A program made the translations under genes and the position numbers. From Pseudomonas typographi (GTDB taxonomy: Bacteria; Pseudomonadota; Gammaproteobacteria; Pseudomonadales; Pseudomonadaceae): a stretch of 64,000 nt of DNA. A model generated the notes under the pieces. The model saw only the letters and a list, made by a program, of their open reading frames with translations, had not been told where the DNA came from and did no database searches. The stretch is taken from assembly GCF_014694385.1 (NCBI RefSeq), contig NZ_JAAOCA010000023.1:1-64000 (forward strand), in the 5' to 3' direction. Within the stretch, counting starts at the first letter, position 1. Every line of letters begins with the position of its first letter. Below are positions 53,862 through 63,297 of the stretch, piece after piece.

Positions 53862-55973
53862 ATGAAACGTTCTCGCTCATCACGCCTTGCCTTTGCACCG
53901 CTGCTGCTCGGCAGCACCGTTCATCTAGCCCATGCCGAAGAAATCAACTTGGCGCCGATCGATGTCAATGCCGAAACTTCAATCGAGCAGCAAGCCCGGG
54001 AAAAGTCGGCAACCCTCGGGCCGATGGGGCAGCGGCGCCTTCAAGACACGCCTTATTCCATAAGCGTCATGTCGCGCGATTTGATCGACAGCCAGCAGCT
54101 CAAGAGCTTCAAGGACATCATCCGCTACCTGCCTTCGGTGCAGGCAGACGGTGCAAGGCCGCAAACCCGAGGGCTGCAGGGTAGCGTGGTACAGAACAGC
54201 CGGCTCGACGGGTTGAATGTCGTTTCGACCACCGATTACCCTGCAGAGCAGTTGGGCGGTGTTGAAGTCCTCAGCGGCTTATCGGGCTCTTTGTATGGCC
54301 CGGCGAACCCGGCCGGCACGTTCAACCTGCTGTCCAAGCGCCCGACCGACTTCACCCGCAACCGGGTCACCGTGGGTGTCGGCACGGGGTTGAGCTGGCT
54401 GAAAGCGGTGGACCTGAGCGGCCCGTTCGACCCTGAAGGCAAGATCAAGTACCGCCTGAACCTGGCGGACGAACAAGGGCACAGCTATGCCCCGGGCAGC
54501 ACCTTGCGCCGGCAACTGGTCAGCCTGGCGACGGACTTTCAACTCAGCGACGACAGCGTCATCGAAACCAACCTCAGCCACTACAACTACCTGGCCAAGG
54601 GGCTGCCGGGCAAGTTCGCCGTGGCATCTGGCGTCACGCTGCCCCATGCACCGGACCCCACCCGCAGCAACCTGGGGCAGAACTATGCAGGCGACAACAA
54701 CACCACCGACACGGCCAGCGCCCACTTCAAACACGACTTCGACGGAAACTGGAAACTCGACGCCGGTGTGTTGCGCCAGATTGCCGATCGCGAATCGACT
54801 GCCGTTACCAACACGCTGACCAACAACAGCGGTGCCTATCGCACCTCGGTATCCAGCGCCACCGCGAGCCGTTTCACCATCAACAGCTACTTGATCAACC
54901 TCAACGGCGGCGTATACACCGGGCCGATCCACCATGACCTCACCTTTGGCCTGACGGGTTTCGATTGGGACAACTACAACCCGGTGGCAGGCGGTACCCA
55001 AACGCTGGGCAGCGCAACGTTGAGTGACCCTGCCAACTTCACCGAGCCCGACTACCCGGATTTTACCGATCGCTACCACTCGGCCAATGCCAAGCAGCGC
55101 TCCATCATTGTTGGCGACACTTTGGCGTTCACGCCACAGTGGAGCGTGATGCTCAGCGGTAGCCAAAGCCGCCTGACCGCCGATAACTACACATTGGCGG
55201 GTGCCCATACCTCATCGGAGGACTCAGGCATCAGCACCGCCAGCAGCCTTTTGTATAAACCCGTCGACGACCTGACGTTGTACCTGACCTATGCCGACAG
55301 CCTGCAACAAGGCGACAGCGCAGCGGCCGGCAGCAGCAACGCCGGTAGCATCCTTGCACCGTATCGCAGCCGCATGTGGGAGCTGGGCGGCAAATGGGTG
55401 GTCAGCGGCGTGAACCTGTCTCTGGCGGCGTTCCAGATCAAGCGGCCCTTTGCTTACACCCAGGCCGACAATGTGTATGCGGTGGCGGGGCAGCAACGCA
55501 ACCGGGGGCTGGAGTTTTTGGCCGACGGAAACTTGACCCAAAATCTAAAAATGTATGGCGGTATCACCTGGCTCGACCCCAAGCTGCTCTCCACCGGCAA
55601 CGCGAGCACGGAAAACACGCGTATCGTTGGCTTGTCGCGGGTGACGGCCAGCCTGCTGACGGAATACAGCATCGACCAAGTGCCAGGCTTGGCGGTCAAT
55701 CTCAATGCCCGTTATGTCGGCCCGCGCCCCACGGACGACAGCAATGACCACTGGGTTGGCAGCTACGAAACGTTCGACGTGGGTGCCAGCTACAGCACAC
55801 GGCTGATGAAACGCGATACGGTGTATCGGCTCGAAATGACCAACGTTGGCAATCAGCATTACTGGACGAACATCGTCCCCGGCGGGTTGAACGGCTACAC
55901 CGGCGCGGGCCAGGCCAGCGCCTCGCCGGGGGCGCCGCGCATGCTGCAGGCGTCTATTCAGGTAGATATCTAA
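53862..55973 (+). CDS. TonB-dependent siderophore receptor
   Basis: A 703-residue outer-membrane receptor: signal peptide ending near AHA, a plug domain (about 50-160) with PYSISVMSRDLIDSQQLKSF and a GGVEVLSGLSGSLYGPANPAG turn (cited by its start GGVEVLSG), then a 22-strand barrel ending QASIQVDI. There is no N-terminal signalling extension, so it is not of the FecA sigma-signalling type. Linked permease, ATPase and binding protein complete the import route. The last residue is isoleucine instead of the usual aromatic. Confidence 0.92.
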   Translation: MKRSRSSRLAFAPLLLGSTVHLAHAEEINLAPIDVNAETSIEQQAREKSATLGPMGQRRLQDTPYSISVMSRDLIDSQQLKSFKDIIRYLPSVQADGARPQTRGLQGSVVQNSRLDGLNVVSTTDYPAEQLGGVEVLSGLSGSLYGPANPAGTFNLLSKRPTDFTRNRVTVGVGTGLSWLKAVDLSGPFDPEGKIKYRLNLADEQGHSYAPGSTLRRQLVSLATDFQLSDDSVIETNLSHYNYLAKGLPGKFAVASGVTLPHAPDPTRSNLGQNYAGDNNTTDTASAHFKHDFDGNWKLDAGVLRQIADRESTAVTNTLTNNSGAYRTSVSSATASRFTINSYLINLNGGVYTGPIHHDLTFGLTGFDWDNYNPVAGGTQTLGSATLSDPANFTEPDYPDFTDRYHSANAKQRSIIVGDTLAFTPQWSVMLSGSQSRLTADNYTLAGAHTSSEDSGISTASSLLYKPVDDLTLYLTYADSLQQGDSAAAGSSNAGSILAPYRSRMWELGGKWVVSGVNLSLAAFQIKRPFAYTQADNVYAVAGQQRNRGLEFLADGNLTQNLKMYGGITWLDPKLLSTGNASTENTRIVGLSRVTASLLTEYSIDQVPGLAVNLNARYVGPRPTDDSNDHWVGSYETFDVGASYSTRLMKRDTVYRLEMTNVGNQHYWTNIVPGGLNGYTGAGQASASPGAPRMLQASIQVDI

Positions 55974-57055
55974 TGCGCGTGGGGCGTGTTCAGTGGTTCG
56001 GCAAGGCGCTGGCCGGCTGCCTGTTGTTCATGAGCCTCGCGGCAGCGGATGCAGGTGCCGCCGACACAGGCCCGCCGGTTGTGGCCGGCGGCTCGACCGG
56101 CACACGGCAAGTCATCGATGACAGCGGCAGGGCGGTCAGCGTACCCGCTGAACCCATGCGCCTGGCAGACGCCTGGTTCGCCCACCATGTGCTGCTCATG
56201 ACCCTTGGTGCCGGGCCGCGTATCGTCGCCACGGTCAACCACCCGCGCAGCCTGCCGTGGATGTTCAAGGTGCTGCCGAGCCTGAATAACGCCACCGGTG
56301 TCGAAGGCACCACCTTCAATGCAGAGGCGCTGCTTGCAGCCGGTGTCGATCTGGTGTTCACCTCCACCGCAGATCGCCAGGCGCTGGCCTACCAACAGGT
56401 CGGGCTGGCAGTAATGCGCATGGGCTACACCGACCTTCCTGGCCTGCAGCGATCGATGCTCGCCACCGCCCAAGCCCTGGGTGGCACGCCACCTATGGTG
56501 CGTGCCCATGCATACAACCAATACCTCGATCAGCAACTGGCCTTCGTCGCCGGCAGGGTCGCAACTGTCCCTGCCGAGCAACGGCCAAGGGTGCTGCATA
56601 TCGCGTCTGTGAACCCCTTGAAAGTCGACGGCAGCGGCACCTTGATCGATGACTGGATCAAGATTGCCGGGGGTCGCAATGCGGCGACCGGGCTCAAAGG
56701 CAACCTGCAGGTGGTGTCGGCAGAACAACTGCTGGTTTGGCAACCCGATGTGCTGATCCTGGCGGCGGGCGCGGGTGACTTGAAGCAGGCAGCACAAGCG
56801 CAGCTGCTGAGCCAGTTGACGGCTGTACAACGTGGCTGGGTGTTGCGCAACCCGGCCGGCGTATTCCCCTGGGATCGCTACGGTACCGAAGTAGCACTGC
56901 AGATTGAATGGGCCGCTCAACAACTGCATCCGGCTCTGTTCCGGGATGTCGATATGGTCCAGCAAACCATGGGCTTCTATCAGCGGTTCTTTGATTACGC
57001 GCTGAGTGAGGCCGACGCTCAGAGGATACTTCAAGCGCTGCCGCCAGCACCCTAA
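55973..57055 (+). CDS. Periplasmic metal-chelate-binding protein of an ABC importer
   Basis: A 360-residue TroA/FecB-like (helical backbone) binding protein with signal peptide (LLFMSLAAADAGA) and RQVIDDSGRAVSVPAEPMRL, the standard opening of siderophore- and cobalamin-binding proteins. Its ATG overlaps the receptor stop (TAATG), making it the last gene of the operon. Ligand unknown. Confidence 0.88.
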   Translation: MRVGRVQWFGKALAGCLLFMSLAAADAGAADTGPPVVAGGSTGTRQVIDDSGRAVSVPAEPMRLADAWFAHHVLLMTLGAGPRIVATVNHPRSLPWMFKVLPSLNNATGVEGTTFNAEALLAAGVDLVFTSTADRQALAYQQVGLAVMRMGYTDLPGLQRSMLATAQALGGTPPMVRAHAYNQYLDQQLAFVAGRVATVPAEQRPRVLHIASVNPLKVDGSGTLIDDWIKIAGGRNAATGLKGNLQVVSAEQLLVWQPDVLILAAGAGDLKQAAQAQLLSQLTAVQRGWVLRNPAGVFPWDRYGTEVALQIEWAAQQLHPALFRDVDMVQQTMGFYQRFFDYALSEADAQRILQALPPAP

Positions 57056-57556
57056 AAGCAGCAACCCGTGGGGCGGCATGAGGGCTGGGGTGAACCGCCG
57101 TGGCGCTATTAGCCAAACGCCGGTTGGCTCATTTCCACTGCGGCTCAGACTCCTTGAAGGGCTTCCCAGGGTTGGCTTACGGTGCAGCGTACGCACCGCG
57201 GTAAACCGTCTCAGGGCAACAAGGGGCAGTAGGGCTCATCTCACGACTCAGGGGGTTCCTTCGGAACACTCAGCCTTCGTGGCACGGCGAGCGCCCATTC
57301 CAGGCCCTCCTATGGAACCACATCAGTCATCAGACCACATACTCACTGTCCGCCCGATGATGGGCGGCGGCTTTCATGTGCATCACCCCCGTTGCCAATG
57401 ATCCGTTCATTTCGCTACAAGGTGCGCCCCCGGCCGCGCAGGTCGTTTGCTGGAATGGCGCTCTCCGACAATGAGGCCGGCCGATCCGAGCCAGGCTGTT
57501 AGTAGTGCTGTTTCCCTGCCAAACCCTGACCCTAGCTCGATAAGGAGGCATCACAC
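57056..57556. other. Intergenic stretch holding the hrp box
   Basis: No gene supported. It contains a small hairpin GTTCC-TTC-GGAAC near 57,257-57,269, the hrp box at 57,314-57,341 and only two tiny frames (13 and 15 codons) before the strong ribosome site of the next gene. I could not recognise a riboswitch. Confidence 0.55.
57314..57341 (+). promoter_or_regulatory. hrp box (HrpL-dependent promoter)
   Basis: GGAACC, a 15-nt spacer, then CCACATA: an exact match to the hrp-box consensus GGAACC-N15/16-CCACNNA used by the type III sigma factor HrpL in plant-associated pseudomonads. It faces the 484-residue gene, 216 bp ahead of its ATG. I found no second match while scanning GGAACC and GGTTCC occurrences by eye. 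Confidence 0.75.
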
Positions 57557-59011
57557 ATGGTTGATTCAATCAGAGCTCACTCTCCTCACTTGGCACCGTC
57601 CCTGGCTACAGATGAAGCTAGCCGTACGCACGGCGCTCGGCGATCTCGGGAAACGACACAACTCACGGGGATTACGGACCCGCAAGAGCGCGCCAATGTC
57701 CGTAGTTACATGGAGGGCCTCTTTGAGCCTTACCAGAAAAGCGACAGGCCTGGGGCTGCACACAACGGGCAAATCAAGGCGCTCGCCCGCAGCCGGGCCG
57801 ACAAGCTACTGAGCCTGGGCGAGGATGAAGCGGCCATTCGCAAGACGATGGACAACGCCCACCGGCTGGATCGCTACGCCACGACCGGTACCGCGCTGGT
57901 GGGCGGCGTGCCGTTTTCCGGCATGGTGGCTCTGCAATTCGCCAAGCCAGGGGTTATTAGCGGGGCCACCCAATACCTGTTCGGCGAAATAGAAAACGCC
58001 GTGGCTAAAGCCGCGGCGGAGGGTGGTGTCGGCGGTATGGAGGCTCACTACCCGGATGAGTTCTTTCAACGATTATTCAAGGAGGCGAAGCAGGATTCGT
58101 TCTTCCTCAAGCCACCTGCCGAGAAATTGCATGGTGCCCTGACCGATTCACTGACCCAAAAACAGCCCGGCAAGTTGCAGGAAGCGATGGAGGACGCCCT
58201 CCAGATTCAGACGTATCTCGCACGCGCGTTTGCTACCAACTTAACGGCTGCCGTATTGACCGCCACCAACAAGGCGGCGCACGTCGAGACCTTCAACAAG
58301 TTTGCGGTGCCGCTCGGTAACTACCTGTCCGGCCTTGGCACGGCGCACCTCAAGCACAAGGCCCAGAATGGCCGCCATGAGCGGGGCGAAGCGCTACTGT
58401 TCGGGTTGAGGGACGCCGAGCCCAAGGCCAACTTCGATGAGGAAGAGGATTGGCTAAACGTTTACATGGCAGCGAAAAACGGCAGCCTATTGTCCGCCAT
58501 GGGGCATGGCGGTGAACGCATGGGCAACATGTTGCTCGGCGCTTTGGGCAATAGCCTTGATGCATTGGGTAAGGCCTTGACCAGCGCCAATAGCCTGGGC
58601 GGCGGGTATGTGGGGCTTGGCTTGACCTTCGCAGCCCGTGCAGCAGCGCAGCAGGCTGCTACGGCTTTAGTGTCCGGCGCATGGCAGAAGGCGGCCGTAG
58701 GTGGGGCTGTCAATTTCGTCGGAACGGGAGCGGCCTTCGGAATGTGGGCGTTCATCGCATCGTTGTCGAGCAAGCTGTCGGACGAAGGCAAGGCGTGGGT
58801 GAACGCTGACAACCATGCGGCACCCAAAGCGGCCCTTGGCATCCGGGCAGCTCAGCAACTGCAGACCGAAACCGATGGTGGGAATCTTCGCCAGCGCACC
58901 CACCGGCTAAGGAACCTGCGTGGTGATCTCGAGGCTCAAGTCGGTGATAACGCCCTAGCATTGAGCACCCTGGGGAGGGCCTCCAGTGCAGATACCTCTG
59001 GGCGAGCCTGA
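57557..59011 (+). CDS. Candidate type III secretion effector (unknown family)
   Basis: A 484-residue protein with no motif I recognise. It lies alone downstream of an hrp box and has an ideal ribosome site TAAGGAGG 8 bp before its ATG. The N-terminal 50 residues are Ser/Thr/Arg-rich and lack a Sec signal, as in type III substrates, but an Asp at position 3 breaks the usual effector rule. Hydrophobic or small-residue-rich segments lie at about 110-128, 350-372 and 381-405, reminiscent of membrane-acting effectors. The middle is helical and charged. Function unknown; the call rests mainly on the promoter. Confidence 0.65.
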   Translation: MVDSIRAHSPHLAPSLATDEASRTHGARRSRETTQLTGITDPQERANVRSYMEGLFEPYQKSDRPGAAHNGQIKALARSRADKLLSLGEDEAAIRKTMDNAHRLDRYATTGTALVGGVPFSGMVALQFAKPGVISGATQYLFGEIENAVAKAAAEGGVGGMEAHYPDEFFQRLFKEAKQDSFFLKPPAEKLHGALTDSLTQKQPGKLQEAMEDALQIQTYLARAFATNLTAAVLTATNKAAHVETFNKFAVPLGNYLSGLGTAHLKHKAQNGRHERGEALLFGLRDAEPKANFDEEEDWLNVYMAAKNGSLLSAMGHGGERMGNMLLGALGNSLDALGKALTSANSLGGGYVGLGLTFAARAAAQQAATALVSGAWQKAAVGGAVNFVGTGAAFGMWAFIASLSSKLSDEGKAWVNADNHAAPKAALGIRAAQQLQTETDGGNLRQRTHRLRNLRGDLEAQVGDNALALSTLGRASSADTSGRA

Positions 59012-59055
59012 GTGGCCTGCCCATATCCACCCTGAATGGCTAGCCGGGGCCCGTT

Positions 59056-59400
59056 CAAGTGCATTGATGTGGATAACCCGGCCGAGCAGCTCCCTGAGCG
59101 CCGGGTTTTGGTTATGCCGGCGCCAGGCAATGTACCTGGCGGTTTCCACAGGCGCCGCGTCGATTGGCTTGAACAGGATGCCCGGTGGCTGAGGGCTGCG
59201 CAAAGACGAGGGTACGATGCCAACCCCCAGGCCGGCGCGCATCAGCCTCAGCAACGCATTGCTCTGGTACGCGCGCTGCACGTACCGTGGGGTGGGCGCC
59301 ATGGCGGGTGAGCAGGCCGGCAATCAAATCATGCAAGTGTCGGCCTCCAGATCTTCGGCGTGGGGCCGGCTCAACCAGTCCAGATTGCGCGGTGTTCCAT
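59056..59400 (-). pseudogene. LysR regulator C-terminal remnant
   Basis: Minus-strand frames read DWLSRPHAEDLEADTCMI, a stop, then RYVQRAYQSNALLRLMRAGL, GVGIVPSSL and YIAWRRHNQNPALRELLGRV, which is the end of a LysR effector domain. The DNA-binding half is missing and an in-frame stop interrupts it, so it is dead. Confidence 0.75.
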
Positions 59401-59406
59401 GGCGGT

Positions 59407-61005
59407 TTAAAACACCAGCGCCTGCCCGTCCTTGCGCGATTCGCTGGCGGCCACGTAATGCCCCTGTGGATGGCGCTGTATAATCTGGCACCCGCCAAAC
59501 AGATGGTTAAGTTGGACGTCCTCAATCTCAACCTGATGCCCTAGCGCGCGAAGCGCAGTCAGCAAGTTACGGTCCAGCGTATGTTCGACCATGACCCGCC
59601 GCCCGCCAATAATCCGCCAGCGTGGCGCATCAATGGCAGCCTGGGGGTTTTGCTTATACTGCATCACCCTGAGGGCTATCTGGAGGTGGCCTTGCGCCTG
59701 CATTGGCCCGCCCGTTAGACCAAAAGACATCAGCGGCTGGCCGCTGCCGTCAAGGGCAAACGCCGGGATGATGGTATGCAATGGGCGCTTGTTCGGTGCC
59801 ACGCAGTTGGGGTGTCCGGTTTTAAGCACAAAGCCCGCACCCCGGTTTTGCAAGCTGATCCCAGTACTCGGAACCACAAGCCCCGACCCGAAGCCTTTAT
59901 AGTTCGACTGGATATAGGACACCATCATGCCGTTACTGTCGGCACTGGTGACATACACCGTTCCGCCTTCACGGGGCGCACCGTAACTGAAATCGCCGGC
60001 CTTGTGGGGGTCGATCAACGCCGCCCGCTGCCGCAGATACTCATCCGTTAACAGCGAGTCGGCGGGTAACAGCATACTGTCGATATCGGCGATATGATTG
60101 TCCAGATCCGCCAGCGCCAGTTTCATGGCCTCAATGGATAAATGCAGCACCTCAATGGAATCGGGCGCATACCGGCCGATATCCAACTGTTCCAGAATAC
60201 CCAGCGCCATCAGCATGGCGATCCCCTGCCCGTTGGGTGGCAATTCATGCACCGTGCCGCCGGCGAAAGTGCGAGACAGTGGCTGGACCCAGTCGGTACG
60301 ATGATTATTCAGATCGTCAAGGGTCATGGCCCCGCCGCATTGCTTGATAAAAGCGATGGTTTTTTCGGCCAGCTCGCCGCGATAGAAGGCCTCACCATTA
60401 CTTTCGGCGATTAGCGACAGCGAGCGCGCCTGATCAGGATTTTTAAAGCATTCGCCGGCGCGGGGAGCACGGCCATCGGGGGCGAAGCAGGTGCTGAAAC
60501 CCGGTTGGTCTTTGAGCAATGCCAGATTTTTGTGCCATAGCAGACTCACCAGCGGCGAAACAGGAAAGCCCTGCTGCGCATAATCAATTGCTGGCTGAGC
60601 CAATGTGGTCAGCGGCAGGGAGCCAAAGCGATGCGCCAGTTCCACCCAGGCGGACACCGCGCCGGGTACGGTTATCGAATCGTAGCCCCGCATCGGCATC
60701 TCGCTTCGGCCGGCGAAATACGCTTCGTTCCACGCCGCCGGCGCGCGGCCCGACGCATTAAGGGCATGCAGTTGTTTGCCGTCCCATACCATGGCGAACG
60801 CATCGCTGCCCATGCCGCAGCCGGTCGGTTCCACAACTGTGAGCGCCATGGCGGTGGCGAGCGCCGCGTCCACCGCATTTCCGCCCTGCATCAACATTCT
60901 CATCCCGGCCTGCGCGGCCAACGGCTGCGAGGTCGCTACGGCATTGCGCCCCATCATAACTGGCCGGTAAGAGGGATAGGCAATATTGAAATCAATATCC
61001 TTCAT
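59407..61005 (-). CDS. Gamma-glutamyltransferase family protein
   Basis: A 532-residue member of the Ntn-hydrolase gamma-glutamyltransferase family, which cleaves glutathione and gamma-glutamyl compounds after self-cleavage. The large-subunit part has GGNAVDAALATAMALTVVEP; the presumed processing site is the Thr in EGGTVYVTSADSNG near 352, followed by GFGSGLVVPSTGISLQNRG and LTGGPMQ (GG oxyanion site). No signal peptide is evident, so it is probably cytoplasmic, unlike classical Ggt. Base composition is less GC-rich than the core genes. It lies next to an oligopeptide/glutathione-type binding protein. Confidence 0.88.
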   Translation of the reverse strand: MKDIDFNIAYPSYRPVMMGRNAVATSQPLAAQAGMRMLMQGGNAVDAALATAMALTVVEPTGCGMGSDAFAMVWDGKQLHALNASGRAPAAWNEAYFAGRSEMPMRGYDSITVPGAVSAWVELAHRFGSLPLTTLAQPAIDYAQQGFPVSPLVSLLWHKNLALLKDQPGFSTCFAPDGRAPRAGECFKNPDQARSLSLIAESNGEAFYRGELAEKTIAFIKQCGGAMTLDDLNNHRTDWVQPLSRTFAGGTVHELPPNGQGIAMLMALGILEQLDIGRYAPDSIEVLHLSIEAMKLALADLDNHIADIDSMLLPADSLLTDEYLRQRAALIDPHKAGDFSYGAPREGGTVYVTSADSNGMMVSYIQSNYKGFGSGLVVPSTGISLQNRGAGFVLKTGHPNCVAPNKRPLHTIIPAFALDGSGQPLMSFGLTGGPMQAQGHLQIALRVMQYKQNPQAAIDAPRWRIIGGRRVMVEHTLDRNLLTALRALGHQVEIEDVQLNHLFGGCQIIQRHPQGHYVAASESRKDGQALVF

Positions 61006-61429
61006 CGTATTATCCTGTTTTATCCAGATCGGGGATCGAGTGCGTCGCGTAGTCCCTCACCCAATAAGTAAAGCCGTGTAACGCGTGGACCCTAGCCACC
61101 CTGGGAGGGCGATAGACATCGACGGTGCTGCTCTGGTGTTTCAGCAGTTGGCTGCACAATTTTGATGAGGCCTTTTGCCGCGGTGTTGCGTTGCCGCACT
61201 TCGCCATAGCCCTGCTATGGCGACAACAGTCATACGTCAACGCTTATGTAAACTTCTGAAACATCACGCTGGACTCTGTACGAAATATCTAGCCAGGATT
61301 GGATCGCCTGGTATGTCTGCAGGCCGAAAACAGTTACGGTGGGAAGCAATAGTGTTGGTATTGCCGGTACCCGTCGTTTGCGAATGATCGCCACTATCTG
61401 TTTAGCCAATTGCTTGTCATTCGGTTAGA
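61006..61429. other. Intergenic stretch between GGT and the binding protein
   Basis: Not coding by my reading. It contains a perfect hairpin CGCCATAG-N5-CTATGGCG (61,202-61,222) inside a sequence that looks like a small mobile-element scar. Both flanking genes read leftward. Confidence 0.45.
61202..61222. repeat. 8-bp-stem hairpin
   Basis: CGCCATAG and CTATGGCG are perfect complements with a 5-nt loop. No T-run follows on either strand, so an element end or protein site is more likely than a terminator. Confidence 0.5.
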
Positions 61430-62947
61430 TCATTGACTAAAGGTCACATCAGCCAGACGCAATAATGCGTCGGGATACGGTGAGAACCCTTTCACCTTTT
61501 TATTGATGGCGAACATCCGCGGTTCGAAATAGAGATAGGCTATAGGCATATCGGCCTGCAACTGCTGAACCACATTGGTGTAGAGCGCTTTGCGCTGGCT
61601 GGTATCATTGCTTTGGCGGGCCGCCAACAGCCATTTGTCCACCTGCTCGTTGCTGTAACGGCCATCATTGAGCGCGCCGCGCGTCGCTACGAACGAATAG
61701 ACGTCACCATCGGGATCCGGGCGGCCAGACCATGACGATAGCGCCAGTTCGAAGTCTCCGGACGATAACCGGCTAAGCAGCATGGCGTGCTCCGTCATTT
61801 GCAGGCTGACATCAAAACCGGCCTCGGCTTCCATGGATTGAATCACCTGGGCGACCTGTTGAGCCACCGGGTCGTTTGGCACCATCAGCGTGACGTGCAA
61901 TGGCGAGGTAATCCCGGCATCGGCCAGCAAAGCACGCGCTTTGGCAGCATCCCTCGGAGGGATAGGCCGCTCGACATGATAAGGGCTGGCATCGGTAAAG
62001 GGCTGGTTGGCCGGCGTATATAGCCCCCCGAATACCACCTGGTTGATGGCATCGCGGTCGAGGCCCCATGAAAACGCCTGCCTGACTCGCGTATCGGTAG
62101 CCAACGGGCTGGTCGCTGTGGTTTGTCCATGGCCAATATTGAAAACCACGCTCATATAGCCCAGCGGCGTGGGCTTAGCCAGCATTAAGTTGTTATCCGA
62201 CGTTACCGTCTTTACGTCGCTGGCCGCTATCCAGTCGACCAGATCCAGATCGCCGGCCCGCAAATTGGCCAAGCGAACAGACGCATCGGGCACCGGCAGG
62301 AAGATTACTTTGTCAAAATGATAAGGTTTAGGGTTCCAGTACTGATTGAAGCGGGTCAGTACGATGCGATCCTGCTGTACCCGGCTGTCGAACTGATAAG
62401 GCCCCGAACATACCGGATGGGCGGCGACGTTCCCTTTGGCCGTGGCTTCGGGGGCCAGCATGGCGCCGGCGCGATCGGTTAATTGTGATAACAACGCCGC
62501 ATCAGGGGTTTTAAGGTTAAAAACAATGGTGTAGGGGTCAGCCACCTCTACCGTACTGATGGATGAAATTTCGCTCTTTCGTGTGGAGCCCGGTAAGGTA
62601 AGTTCGCGCTCGATATTGTATTTGACAGCGGCGGCATCGAATTTTTCGCCATCATGGAAAACCACGCCCTGGCGCAAATGCATCGTCAGTACTTGATTAT
62701 CCGCGCTCCAGGACCAATCGGTTGCCAGTCCGGGAACAATATTCAGATGGGCATCGATATCCACCAGGCGGTCGCATAGCGCATTGAAGATAAACCGGCC
62801 GGTGTAGGAGCGTGACGTCACTGGGTCGAGCTGGTCCGGATCGCTACTTATACCCACCCGCAGCACCGTTTCCGCCTCGGTGAAACCACTGGCAGCCAGC
62901 ATTATCAAACTGCTGAAACCGAGAAAAAGCCGGGAACTTATTTTCAT
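61430..62947 (-). CDS. ABC transporter oligopeptide/glutathione-type substrate-binding protein
   Basis: A 505-residue periplasmic binding protein of the DppA/OppA/GsiB family (SBP_bac_5) with a signal peptide (LIMLAASGFTEA) and the motifs LRVGISSDPDQLDPVTS, LTMHLRQGVVFHDGEKFDA and RQAFSWGLDRDAINQVV. The matching permease and ATPase genes are not in the window and may lie elsewhere. With the neighbouring gamma-glutamyltransferase it suggests uptake and breakdown of gamma-glutamyl peptides or glutathione. Confidence 0.9.
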   Translation of the reverse strand: MKISSRLFLGFSSLIMLAASGFTEAETVLRVGISSDPDQLDPVTSRSYTGRFIFNALCDRLVDIDAHLNIVPGLATDWSWSADNQVLTMHLRQGVVFHDGEKFDAAAVKYNIERELTLPGSTRKSEISSISTVEVADPYTIVFNLKTPDAALLSQLTDRAGAMLAPEATAKGNVAAHPVCSGPYQFDSRVQQDRIVLTRFNQYWNPKPYHFDKVIFLPVPDASVRLANLRAGDLDLVDWIAASDVKTVTSDNNLMLAKPTPLGYMSVVFNIGHGQTTATSPLATDTRVRQAFSWGLDRDAINQVVFGGLYTPANQPFTDASPYHVERPIPPRDAAKARALLADAGITSPLHVTLMVPNDPVAQQVAQVIQSMEAEAGFDVSLQMTEHAMLLSRLSSGDFELALSSWSGRPDPDGDVYSFVATRGALNDGRYSNEQVDKWLLAARQSNDTSQRKALYTNVVQQLQADMPIAYLYFEPRMFAINKKVKGFSPYPDALLRLADVTFSQ

Positions 62948-63297
62948 CGATATTTACCTTTTGGCATGACAGCTGTTTATGGAAAACTGACGTTCAAAAA
63001 GCGCATGGCGTTTTAGAAACGCCTCGGATAAGGGGACGCGACGATAACCGCGTCATGTTGCAACACCCGCCAACGATGGCGGATACCGACCGTGAAAAGC
63101 CCCGGGCAAATCTATTGTTTTCGACAATTCGCCGACCCTTGTGCTGGCGCACGTTGAATCCCACTCGGAGCCGTCCGGCTCTAAGCACGCTGCGCCCCGG
63201 GCGTGGCTTGAGCGCGGACCGGTGGTGTCCATTAGCTGGCTCACTGGTCTTATCCCCTTTCAGGGCGGGTGACTGTGGTTGTGAAGCACGCTCGCGT
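62948..63297. other. Upstream region of the binding-protein gene
   Basis: About 350 bp between the binding-protein start and the GntR gene stop. The plus and minus frames here look non-coding. No terminator or operator stood out. Confidence 0.45.

Noticed and set aside
55970..57196. 408-codon minus-strand open frame
   Set aside because: Opposite the binding-protein gene, which has signal peptide and family motifs.
57060..57310. Cobalamin riboswitch near the metal-uptake operon
   Set aside because: It would lie downstream of the operon, and conserved box sequences were not identifiable.
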